Shown: piece by piece, positions 58,876-64,000 of the stretch | How positions within the stretch are numbered: position 1 is the stretch's first letter | Layout of the letters: the number at the start of each line of letters is the position of its first letter | From: Gammaproteobacteria bacterium | Lineage (GTDB): Bacteria > Pseudomonadota > Gammaproteobacteria > Steroidobacterales > Steroidobacteraceae | DNA length: 64,000 nt | Direction: 5' to 3' | Assembly: GCA_947455595.1 (NCBI GenBank) | Contig: CANGOP010000006.1 | Span: forward strand, 104,767 to 168,766 | Made by a program: the position numbers and the translations under genes | The notes under the pieces: model-generated | What the model was told of the DNA's origin: nothing | The model's input: the letters and a program-made list of their open reading frames with translations, nothing else | Database searches by the model: none

Positions 58876-59252
58876 ACGGCCGAACCACGCAACCGTCGCC
58901 CGAAAGTCGACCGGTTGAGTATCAGCGACGATATAACTCTCAGGATTTAACGGCGATCCCGACTTACGCGCCGACTATCACCAGCAATACCTCGCGAAGA
59001 ATCCCAATGGGTACTGCGGGATTGGAGGCTGCGGGGTTCCCTTCAAACTCGCGGAGTTACCGGTTGGTGAGAAGGCATAGTCATCGCTACGCCCTGGATT
59101 CCAACAGGAAATCCGCTGGTTAGCGGCGTTCTCCGCCGAGACCCCGCGTGGTTCCGCGGGAAAATCCGCGTCGTGGCCGGTGCTGACGTCTACCGGAATT
59201 CTACCGTCGACCGTCTGTCAAGAAAGTCCGCCGCGAAGGTCGTGAGCAATAA
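58876..59252 (+). repeat. msrA-tail repeat, copy 2, and flanks
   Basis: An orphan msrA 3' end lies at 58973-59080 (36 codons DYHQQYLAK...GEKA plus TAG, no start and no upstream msrA). The core GTCTACCG-GAA-TTCTACCG is at 59188-59206 with AGAAAGTCCG at 59221-59230. Upstream, GAAAGTCGACCGGT (about 58903-58916) also recurs before copy 3. No other gene is seen in this 411-bp gap. Confidence 0.85.
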
Positions 59253-59281
59253 TTGCAGTAGCTACGGAACGTAGCTACAAT
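59253..59281 (+). promoter_or_regulatory. brnT promoter with palindromic operator; leaderless arrangement
   Basis: TTGCAG (59253-59258) and TACAAT (59276-59281) have ideal 17-bp spacing. Two copies of the self-complementary GTAGCTAC (59258-59265 and 59271-59278), separated by GGAAC, overlap the spacer and both hexamers, a natural operator for BrnA. The brnT ATG (59287) is only 5 bp beyond the -10, so the transcript probably starts at the initiation codon. Confidence 0.7.
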
Positions 59282-59286
59282 GCGTC

Positions 59287-59559
59287 ATGTTCGCCTGGGA
59301 CGAAAGGAAGCGACTCGCGAATCTGCGTAAGCACGGCATCGATTTCCGCGACGCACCAAAGGTCTTTCGCGGCTTCACGCTCACCGCAGAGGACGAACGG
59401 GAATCCTACGGTGAGCGCCGCTTCTTGACGCTGGGGCTACTTGAGGATCAAGTCGTTTCGGTCGCGCATACGGAGCAAGGCGAGGACATCCGCATCATCT
59501 CAATTCGCAAGGCCACGAAACATGAAGCGCGCTTCTACTTCTCGCAAATCACAGACTGA
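59287..59559 (+). CDS. brnT: BrnT-family ribonuclease toxin
   Basis: 90 residues. FAWDERKRLANLRKHGIDFRDA is the BrnT signature start, followed by the ESYGERRFLTLGLLEDQ strand region and RIISIRKATKHEARFYF at the end. BrnT is a RelE-fold RNase. No ribosome site precedes the ATG because the promoter abuts it. brnA overlaps its last 38 bp. It is located in the second cassette between msrA-tail copies 2 and 3. Confidence 0.9.
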   Translation: MFAWDERKRLANLRKHGIDFRDAPKVFRGFTLTAEDERESYGERRFLTLGLLEDQVVSVAHTEQGEDIRIISIRKATKHEARFYFSQITD

Positions 59560-59800
59560 CCTCCGCCGGGTTAGGCGAACTACTGACGCGACCATGGTGC
59601 GAGACGGCGATGCACCGGAGTGGACACCGGAGATGTTCGCTCGAGCCGTGGTTCGGAAGGGCTTGAAACCGGTCCCGAAGAAGGCACTGCTTTCGCTCCG
59701 CATCGACTCGGACGTCATCGATTGGTTTAAGTCGCAGGGTTCTGGGTATCAATCGCGGATGAATGCTCTGCTGCGGGCATATATGGAAGCGAACAGGTGA
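59522..59800 (+). CDS. brnA: BrnA-family antitoxin
   Basis: 92 residues from ATG 59522, overlapping brnT by 38 bp. The conserved EWTPEMFARAVVRKG segment and the ribbon-helix-helix KKALLSLRIDSDVIDWFKSQGSGYQSRMNALLRAYMEA are typical of BrnA, which binds BrnT and represses the operon through the promoter palindromes. Upstream in-frame ATGs would overlap even more of brnT and are less likely. Confidence 0.88.
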   Translation: MKRASTSRKSQTDLRRVRRTTDATMVRDGDAPEWTPEMFARAVVRKGLKPVPKKALLSLRIDSDVIDWFKSQGSGYQSRMNALLRAYMEANR

Positions 59801-59878
59801 CACGCCAGGATCGAATATGCCGTCCTTCGCAAGCAGGTTACTCAGGTGAGCAGCCATGCCCTCTTGGTGAGGAACGGC

Positions 59879-60280
59879 ATGAATCTTGATAAGTCTCGTC
59901 GTGTAATTGGCGGCGATTGGTGCAAAGGACTCGCACCTGGTGGACCCTACTTTACCGTCTCTTACCAAGAGGGCCGAGTGAATCTGCCGCAAGTGGAAAC
60001 TCTCGTGTACCTCGGGTCAACACGACTCGACGACGAATTCGGCCAGCCGAAGAACCACTTCATGTTTCTGCTCGCAAGCTCCTATCAGGTACATGGCGAT
60101 TGGTCGGAGCTGCCCGAGAAACGACGCGAGGAGCTTGCGACTAATGCCGAGGTCATGTTCTACGATGAAGACAGTGTAGGAAGCATCGCTGACATCGACG
60201 GGTTGCTTGTGCTCTTGACCGGCCTCCGCGAACGCATGCGGCGCGGCTTGGGCTGGGACCATGCGCTGCCGGAACAATAG
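59879..60280 (+). CDS. Orphan protein in the second cassette
   Basis: 133 residues from ATG 59879, preceded by GAGGAA; the frame is open to GTG 59846. It is acidic, with no signal peptide, membrane segment or motif I recognise. The mid-section GQPKNHFMFLLASSYQVHGDWSELP suggests a globular protein. It is separated from brnA by about 80 bp and is probably cassette cargo. Confidence 0.6.
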   Translation: MNLDKSRRVIGGDWCKGLAPGGPYFTVSYQEGRVNLPQVETLVYLGSTRLDDEFGQPKNHFMFLLASSYQVHGDWSELPEKRREELATNAEVMFYDEDSVGSIADIDGLLVLLTGLRERMRRGLGWDHALPEQ

Positions 60281-60745
60281 TGCGGCGCACGTTTGGTGAT
60301 GCCATTGCGTAAAGGTCGCGTCGGGCCGTGACGCGCTAGCCGATGCCGGTGTCGTACTGGCGGCGACTAAGTGCGGGCTGCGTCGGTCTACCGCAGGAAC
60401 GATTTCAAAGTCGACTGAAAGTCGACCGGTCGAGGTCCACCGATTGCGTAACCTTGCGGATTCTGTGGAAAGTCCAGCCTCCGCGCCGTCTACCACCAGC
60501 AGTACCTCGCCAAGAATCCGGGCGGGTACTGCGGCATCGGCGGGTGTGGAGTTCCCTTCAAACTCGCGGAGTTACAGGTGGGCGAGAAGGCGTAGTCGTG
60601 GGGGTGACCCTGTTTCCTTCGGGGAGACAAGGGGTTACCAAACGTATGCGCGCTTTCTGCAGGAAAACGCGATGTTTCTCCCGCGCTGAGGTCTACTGGA
60701 AGTCTACCGGTGATTTGGACCCAGGAAAGTCCGCGGGGAAGGACT
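60281..60745 (+). repeat. msrA-tail repeat, copy 3, and flanks
   Basis: An orphan msrA tail lies at 60488-60595 ([19 protein letters not shown]...GEKA plus TAG). The core GTCTACTG-GAA-GTCTACCG is at 60691-60709 with AGGAAAGTCCGCG at 60723-60735. Upstream (about 60408-60428), AAAGTCGAC is directly repeated (CAAAGTCGACTGAAAGTCGACCGG) and GTCTACCG occurs at 60387-60394. The region holds no intact gene; the stop codon of the SIR2-like gene is about 13 bp beyond the core. Confidence 0.85.
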
Positions 60746-60747
60746 TG

Positions 60748-61758
60748 CTACGGCGTGCCTTGGCGCGGCCGAAAGAACCGCATCACCTTGCCAAATTCGG
60801 CACCGTCATCGCCAAAAATCTCAGCGAGTGATCTTCGCGAGGCTCCGATTAGGGCTTGCTTCAGCATGTTCTCCTCGTCCGTCGGCACGACAATTTGGCC
60901 GCGCTGGCGAGTTGGACTCAACTGAAACGCAAGCTCCGCGCCGTCGGGTGCGATGATGAACACCCGTAACCCCTTCTCCACTGCCGCACGGATCGCAGTA
61001 TTGATATGGGGGTCTCTGAAGCCATAACCGATCACCATCAGCCGTGCATTCGGCCGAAGCAGGTACTCATCAAACTTCTGCGAGTACCATCGGAGGATCG
61101 GGTTTCGACCGATCTCCTGCGCTTTGGCGCCACCCATTATCAGCACTGGTTTGCCGTCGGGGCTAGACCAGTTCGACGAGCCGTGCAGTTTGAAAATCGG
61201 CTGGGCACCGGCATGGAGGCTAAACGCGGCTTCTTCCGGGACCCAAGTCGAACGCGCAAGGCAGTTGTGGTGTAGGGGCTCGGAACTACGGCTTCTTTTT
61301 AGCCCCGGCAGATAGGCTCCGGACCATCGCCGCATCCCAAGCAGCATGACATTGTCGTTGCAATAGTGCCTTTCAAGGAAGATGTCCTGGTTCAGCGTGA
61401 ATATCGCATCGAAGCGCGTCAGAAATAATTGGACCTTCCTCTCTCGGTCTGCGCTGAACTCCCAATCGACCAGCTCGAGAAACGCGCGGTTCATGTCGTC
61501 GAACATCCGCGAGATGGCAGTCTGCAGCGCCATCAGCCGTTTGGCATTGTTGGTGGGGTCTCTGAGGTAGGCAGCCTGCAGTTCTTCCAGAGCACCTTCG
61601 AACCCAGCTCCGGACTCCTGGTGCCTCCAAAGTAGGCTGCGCAACTGGCCGTCATCAATGACTTCCGGCGAGCCGAGCAGATATTCAAGTGCCTCCGACG
61701 CCAGCCAGCCGCCCCAGTTGCGGCTAAATCCGGCACCGATCAATAAGACGTGCGTCAT
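60748..61758 (-). CDS. SIR2-like NAD-dependent protein, candidate anti-phage effector
   Basis: 336 residues from ATG 61758 (frame open to 61785). It has the SIR2 Rossmann opening LLIGAGFSRNWGG (about 5-17), the NAD-pocket FTLNQDIFLERHY (about 124-136), FKLHGSSNW (about 190-198) with the catalytic-type histidine, and MVIGYGFRDPHINTAI (about 243-258). Helical inserts separate these blocks, as in bacterial SIR2 defence proteins that deplete NAD. It is convergent with the repeat and toxin modules. Deacetylase function is less likely because no zinc-cysteine module is visible. Confidence 0.8.
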   Translation of the reverse strand: MTHVLLIGAGFSRNWGGWLASEALEYLLGSPEVIDDGQLRSLLWRHQESGAGFEGALEELQAAYLRDPTNNAKRLMALQTAISRMFDDMNRAFLELVDWEFSADRERKVQLFLTRFDAIFTLNQDIFLERHYCNDNVMLLGMRRWSGAYLPGLKRSRSSEPLHHNCLARSTWVPEEAAFSLHAGAQPIFKLHGSSNWSSPDGKPVLIMGGAKAQEIGRNPILRWYSQKFDEYLLRPNARLMVIGYGFRDPHINTAIRAAVEKGLRVFIIAPDGAELAFQLSPTRQRGQIVVPTDEENMLKQALIGASRRSLAEIFGDDGAEFGKVMRFFRPRQGTP

Positions 61759-61976
61759 CGAGCAGTCACATCTCGCCGCGCACATGCGGGCAATCGGACG
61801 TTAACAGGTCGGTCAAGGGGAATGAGGGGAGTCGGATGCTCCCTTGGCGGCCAAAGTCGAATTGTGCAGTTACGATCAGACAAAACAATTTTTCAAAGTG
61901 TGACGCAGTTCCTTCCCAAAGAACGCACGGTCATTAAACTTACGGGACCGATTCTATACCCGAGGAAACCCACCCT

Positions 61977-62501
61977 ATGACCAATTTGCATTCAGATCGA
62001 ATACAGGCAATTGCCGCCGCGGCCTGCAAGGCGGTCCCCAAAATACCAATCAGGATGTCCAGTCTCAAGGAGGAACGACGCCGGGAGAGGAGAATCCAAG
62101 CAGCGGTGGACGCGTTTACGCCCTACGTCCTGAAGTCGTTCAATTCCGGGGAGTCGGCGTGGCTCGATTCGAGAAATATGGATCCGCTCAAAGAGGCGGT
62201 GCGAAAGTATTTCTATGGGCTCAAGGGCAAGAAGAACGAAGTCGCGCAGAAGATCAAACAACTTTCAAAGCAAGAGACAGTCGTCGCCGTCGCAAGGGCA
62301 GTTCATACCTGCCTTGCGCAGCCAGCCGTCGCTGAGCGACTAACCGCGGTGGCTCGGGAACGTAAGGAAGTAATCGCCGGGAAGACGGTGAACCATTGGG
62401 GGGAAAACGCAGATCGCGAGTTGCGCCCAAAGCGCTTGCGCCTGTTCCAACCCCTTCCCCCGCCAAGCTTGACAGCTCGCGTGCCGCGCAGGGCGCGTTA
62501 G
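61977..62501 (+). CDS. Basic hypothetical protein
   Basis: 174 residues, rich in Arg and Lys, with helical stretches (SSLKEERRRERRIQAAVDAFTPYVLKSF and KNEVAQKIKQLSKQETVVAVARAVHTCLAQPAVAERLTAVARERKEV). The C-terminus is proline- and arginine-rich. GAGG lies 12 bp before ATG 61977. It may bind nucleic acid. I recognise no family. Between it and the SIR2-like gene are 218 bp without visible genes. Confidence 0.55.
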   Translation: MTNLHSDRIQAIAAAACKAVPKIPIRMSSLKEERRRERRIQAAVDAFTPYVLKSFNSGESAWLDSRNMDPLKEAVRKYFYGLKGKKNEVAQKIKQLSKQETVVAVARAVHTCLAQPAVAERLTAVARERKEVIAGKTVNHWGENADRELRPKRLRLFQPLPPPSLTARVPRRAR

Positions 62502-62695
62502 CCGGACTCTCGTCTCCTTAGAGCAAACGACTCCGCACAGCGGCACCCGCCCGTTATAGCGTCTGCCTGACCCGCTCAGGGTCACCCCACTGAATTCCGT
62601 AGAGCACGACCGCAATCCGCTTTGCCGCGGAGGGGTTCGCGCGTCTCGAAGATTCACACACAGTTTCGTGGTGAATACACAGCAAGGAGAAATCT
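62502..62695. other. Gap before the small-gene array
   Basis: 194 bp. A perfect hairpin TGACCC-GCTCA-GGGTCA lies at 62568-62584 without a T-run. AAGGAG at the right end is the ribosome site of the next gene. No ORF of substance. Confidence 0.4.
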
Positions 62696-62917
62696 ATGTT
62701 CTTTGAATGTAATGACATGCTAACGCACGACCGCAGGTTCTACCAAGCAGACAGCCAGGAGGAGCTAAATCGGCTTCTAGATGAAGTAGACCGGATCGCA
62801 AGGCAGTTGGATCTCAACGAGATACCAATCGAGCCGCGTCAATCGCCAAGACGATGGTTAGAAGGACAGGCAGGCGCTTATGAACGTGCATATCAGAGTG
62901 TGACGCGGACAAACTGA
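62696..62917 (+). CDS. Small phage-like protein A
   Basis: 73 residues, acidic helical middle (SQEELNRLLDEVDRIARQL) and basic C-terminal half. AAGGAG lies 8 bp before ATG 62696. Its stop codon is part of a two-hairpin element (62913-62967) that reappears after the third small gene. Base composition is visibly more A/T-rich than the core genes. Function unknown; the style is that of phage accessory genes. Confidence 0.6.
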   Translation: MFFECNDMLTHDRRFYQADSQEELNRLLDEVDRIARQLDLNEIPIEPRQSPRRWLEGQAGAYERAYQSVTRTN

Positions 62918-62967
62918 CCTGTAGCAGCTTCTACAGAAACGCGAGCCCGGCTGACGACCGGGCTTTT
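62913..62967 (+). repeat. Two-hairpin intergenic element, copy 1
   Basis: AACTGACC (containing the TGA stop) is followed by hairpin 1 (CTGTAG, loop CAGCTT, CTACAG; 62919-62936) and hairpin 2 (GCCCGG, loop CTGACGA, CCGGGC, then TTTT; 62945-62967). Copy 2 at 63279-63336 has different stems but the same loops. Confidence 0.8.
62945..62967 (+). terminator. Intrinsic terminator after small protein A
   Basis: Stem GCCCGG/CCGGGC with a 7-base loop CTGACGA and a TTTTAATTT tail. It is the second hairpin of the repeated element. Confidence 0.75.
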
Positions 62968-63014
62968 AATTTGCGCTCGGCAATTTCGCCCTGCGCCTAC
63001 TAGAGGAGATTTAT

Positions 63015-63197
63015 ATGGAGGAAGACATTAAGGGGATTTACGCAATTCTTGCAGCATGCGAGACGAGCCTCGCAATGGTCAGAGGAATGGGTCTGCTAAC
63101 CGATGAGGGGATGGTGCGGCTGCGAGAGATTATAAGGAACTTACGTGAGATCGAATCACGATATCCGAACATAAAAGAGAGGAGGAACGAGCGATGA
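63015..63197 (+). CDS. Small phage-like protein B
   Basis: 60 residues, almost wholly helical (EEDIKGIYAILAACETSLAMV, then GMVRLREIIRNLREIESRY). AGAGGAGA lies 7 bp before ATG 63015. Its last codons overlap the start of a 29-codon frame by 4 bp (ATGA). A short helical protein of this kind could be a phage regulator or inhibitor, but nothing shows which. Confidence 0.6.
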   Translation: MEEDIKGIYAILAACETSLAMVRGMGLLTDEGMVRLREIIRNLREIESRYPNIKERRNER

Positions 63198-63283
63198 GTA
63201 ACGGAAACTTCAAGACCCCAAAAACCCTACCGCATCAACCGCAATCTATTTGTGCGGTCAGTGGAAAGGTAAACGCGAACTGA
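63194..63283 (+). CDS. Possible 29-residue microprotein
   Basis: ATG 63194 overlaps the end of protein B (ATGA) and has GGAGG 8 bp upstream. The product starts MSNGNFKTPKTLPHQ and ends in AN; it is too short for normal gene calling. Its TGA (63281-63283) is built into the second copy of the two-hairpin element, just as the stop of protein A is built into the first. The coupling, ribosome site and shared stop context support real translation. Confidence 0.5.
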   Translation: MSNGNFKTPKTLPHQPQSICAVSGKVNAN

Positions 63284-63336
63284 CCGTCAGCAGCTTCTGA
63301 CGACAGCGATAGGCCGGCCTGACAAGCCGGCTTTTT
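63279..63336 (+). repeat. Two-hairpin intergenic element, copy 2
   Basis: AACTGACC is followed by hairpin 1 (CGTCAG, loop CAGCTT, CTGACG; 63285-63302) and hairpin 2 (GCCGGC, loop CTGACAA, GCCGGC, then TTTTT; 63313-63336). The stems differ from copy 1 in paired positions while the loops are kept. Confidence 0.8.
63313..63336 (+). terminator. Intrinsic terminator after the microprotein
   Basis: Stem GCCGGC/GCCGGC, loop CTGACAA, T5 tail. It forms the second hairpin of element copy 2. Confidence 0.75.
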
Positions 63337-63362
63337 CATTTTCTAAACGAAGGAGATCTTAT

Positions 63363-63719
63363 ATGAGAGACGAACAATGGCTACTAATCGCGGCCAATCA
63401 CGGATCAACATCATCACCACTGGAAATGTATTGCACTTCTGAAGTTGCCGGCCTGTTCTTGATGAAGGACGTCGAAAGTATTGACGGAGTTCATATATGG
63501 AACGTTATTGAGCAAGAGCTCGGAGCAAAGATTGACAAGTGGACAATCCGCCCAACGTGGCACGTTGTGCATGTCCTACCTATAGGCCACGAACCACCGG
63601 ATGACTGGGAGAACACAATCTGCGGATGTCCTTGTGGTGATGATATTTGCCGTGTTGAGAGATTCAAACAACGTGTCAAAGAGGCAGGGGGTGGCAATGA
63701 ATGCCGATCAGCTCTTTAA
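63363..63719 (+). CDS. Small cysteine-cluster protein C
   Basis: 118 residues. GAAGGAGA lies about 9 bp before ATG 63363. A C-x-C-x-C-x-x-x-x-C cluster (CGCPCGDDIC, about 94-103) near the C-terminus could bind a metal. The remainder is a compact alpha/beta-looking domain with several Trp and His residues (WTIRPTWHVVHVLPIGH). Low similarity to anything I know; A/T-richer than the core genome. Probably phage- or island-derived. Confidence 0.6.
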   Translation: MRDEQWLLIAANHGSTSSPLEMYCTSEVAGLFLMKDVESIDGVHIWNVIEQELGAKIDKWTIRPTWHVVHVLPIGHEPPDDWENTICGCPCGDDICRVERFKQRVKEAGGGNECRSAL

Positions 63720-63750
63720 GCAGCAACGCCAATCTAGTCCATACGGAGAT

Positions 63751-63770
63751 GCCCGCGAAAGCGGGCTTTC
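63751..63770 (+). terminator. Intrinsic terminator after protein C
   Basis: Stem GCCCGC/GCGGGC with a GAAA tetraloop followed by TTTCC. Its loop differs from the terminators of the two-hairpin elements. Confidence 0.65.
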
Positions 63771-63842
63771 CATTTCCGGAGATCGGATGTGCAGAGGTGA
63801 CCCAGGTGAATAGCGTTGCCGGTACTACGACCGTCCAGTGGC

Positions 63843-63947
63843 ATGGGCGAACATATTGAGGACCTTTACGTACAGGAGGTGCTGAACGACTACGATCCGA
63901 CGATAGAGCATTGTGGGCTGCTGCCGGTTCCGTGGACACCAACTTAA
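63843..63947 (+). pseudogene. Possible gene start cut by the IS element
   Basis: An open frame from ATG 63843 (MGEHIEDLYVQEVLNDYDP...) runs for 34 codons and stops in the IS end. It could be the 5' part of a gene interrupted by the insertion. No good ribosome site; low certainty. Confidence 0.25.
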
Positions 63948-64000
63948 GCTAATTGGCCCTGATTTTCAAAATCTGCAGGGCTGATATATCCCAAAGTCGA
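63944..64000 (-). mobile_element. IS3-family transposase (OrfB) C-terminus, partial
   Basis: On the minus strand the last 18 codons read STLGYISPADFENQGQLA then TAA, the typical end of an IS3-family DDE transposase. The likely terminal inverted repeat (GGTTCCGTGGACACC) lies at 63926-63940. The rest of the element is beyond the window. Confidence 0.75.

Noticed and set aside
58903..60735. CRISPR array
   Set aside because: The short repeats (GTCTACCG, AAAGTCGAC) occur as pairs or singles, with no regular repeat-spacer pattern anywhere in the window.
57462..60745. Integron cassette array with attC sites
   Set aside because: Cassette-like toxin-antitoxin units separated by repeats suggest it, but the repeats lack the GTTRRRY/RYYYAAC boxes and include coding DNA from msrA.
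63676..63942. 88-codon frame on the minus strand
   Set aside because: It runs through the protein C terminator and the IS border, has no ribosome site and no similarity.

Overview
The window is 64 kb of a GC-rich bacterial chromosome. Gene content and order (lipB-ybeD; dacA-rlpA-mltB-rodA-mrdA-mreDCB divergent from gatCAB; hemA-prfA-prmC; TPR-lolB-ispE-tRNA-prs-rplY-pth-ychF) point to a gammaproteobacterium, probably outside the enterics because it carries GatCAB. I cannot place it more precisely from sequence alone.

Layout. 0-10.4 kb: lipB, then on the minus strand a cell-wall and cell-shape block (D-amino-acid transaminase, DacA, RlpA, MltB, RodA, PBP2, MreD, MreC, MreB) with many 1-4 bp gene overlaps. 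10.6-19.1 kb: gatCAB and hslO (+), then mtgA, ppiB and prmC-prfA-hemA (-). 19.2-28.2 kb: TPR protein-lolB-ispE, tRNA-Gln, prs, rplY, pth, ychF, an Ig-like lipoprotein and tRNA-Met. 28.3-45 kb is mixed metabolism: a polar amino-acid ABC transporter with unusual architecture, fdhD with a small partner, a desaturase, GST, GNAT, coniferyl-aldehyde-type dehydrogenase, amino-acid permease, threonine-dehydratase-like enzyme, tandem UspA, a porin with a sigma-54-type promoter, a DnaQ/GIY-YIG nuclease fusion and rlmKL. 46.4-55.7 kb: a co-oriented run for polyamine uptake and gamma-glutamyl-putrescine metabolism (puuD, puuA, potFGHI), continuing into a polyphosphate-glucokinase-like ROK kinase, an aminotransferase and a Cys/Met-metabolism PLP enzyme. 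55.8-57.5 kb: PAP2 phosphatase, a small conserved protein and msrA.

Accessory region. From msrA (57.4 kb) to the right edge the character changes. The last 36 codons of msrA plus about 140 bp downstream recur at 58.97 kb and 60.49 kb. MazEF-like and BrnT/BrnA toxin-antitoxin modules and two orphan genes lie between these copies, and a SIR2-like candidate defence gene abuts the third. This looks like serial integration into the msrA 3' end. The displaced tails differ mostly at synonymous positions, so they probably come from once-functional msrA genes of other hosts. From 62.6 kb follows a phage-like array of very small genes with strong ribosome sites. Two of its intergenic gaps carry the same two-hairpin element, with changed stems and conserved loops. 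The right edge enters an IS3-family element read on the minus strand.

The best candidates for something undescribed are the msrA-tail cassette island and the two-hairpin small-gene array beside it.
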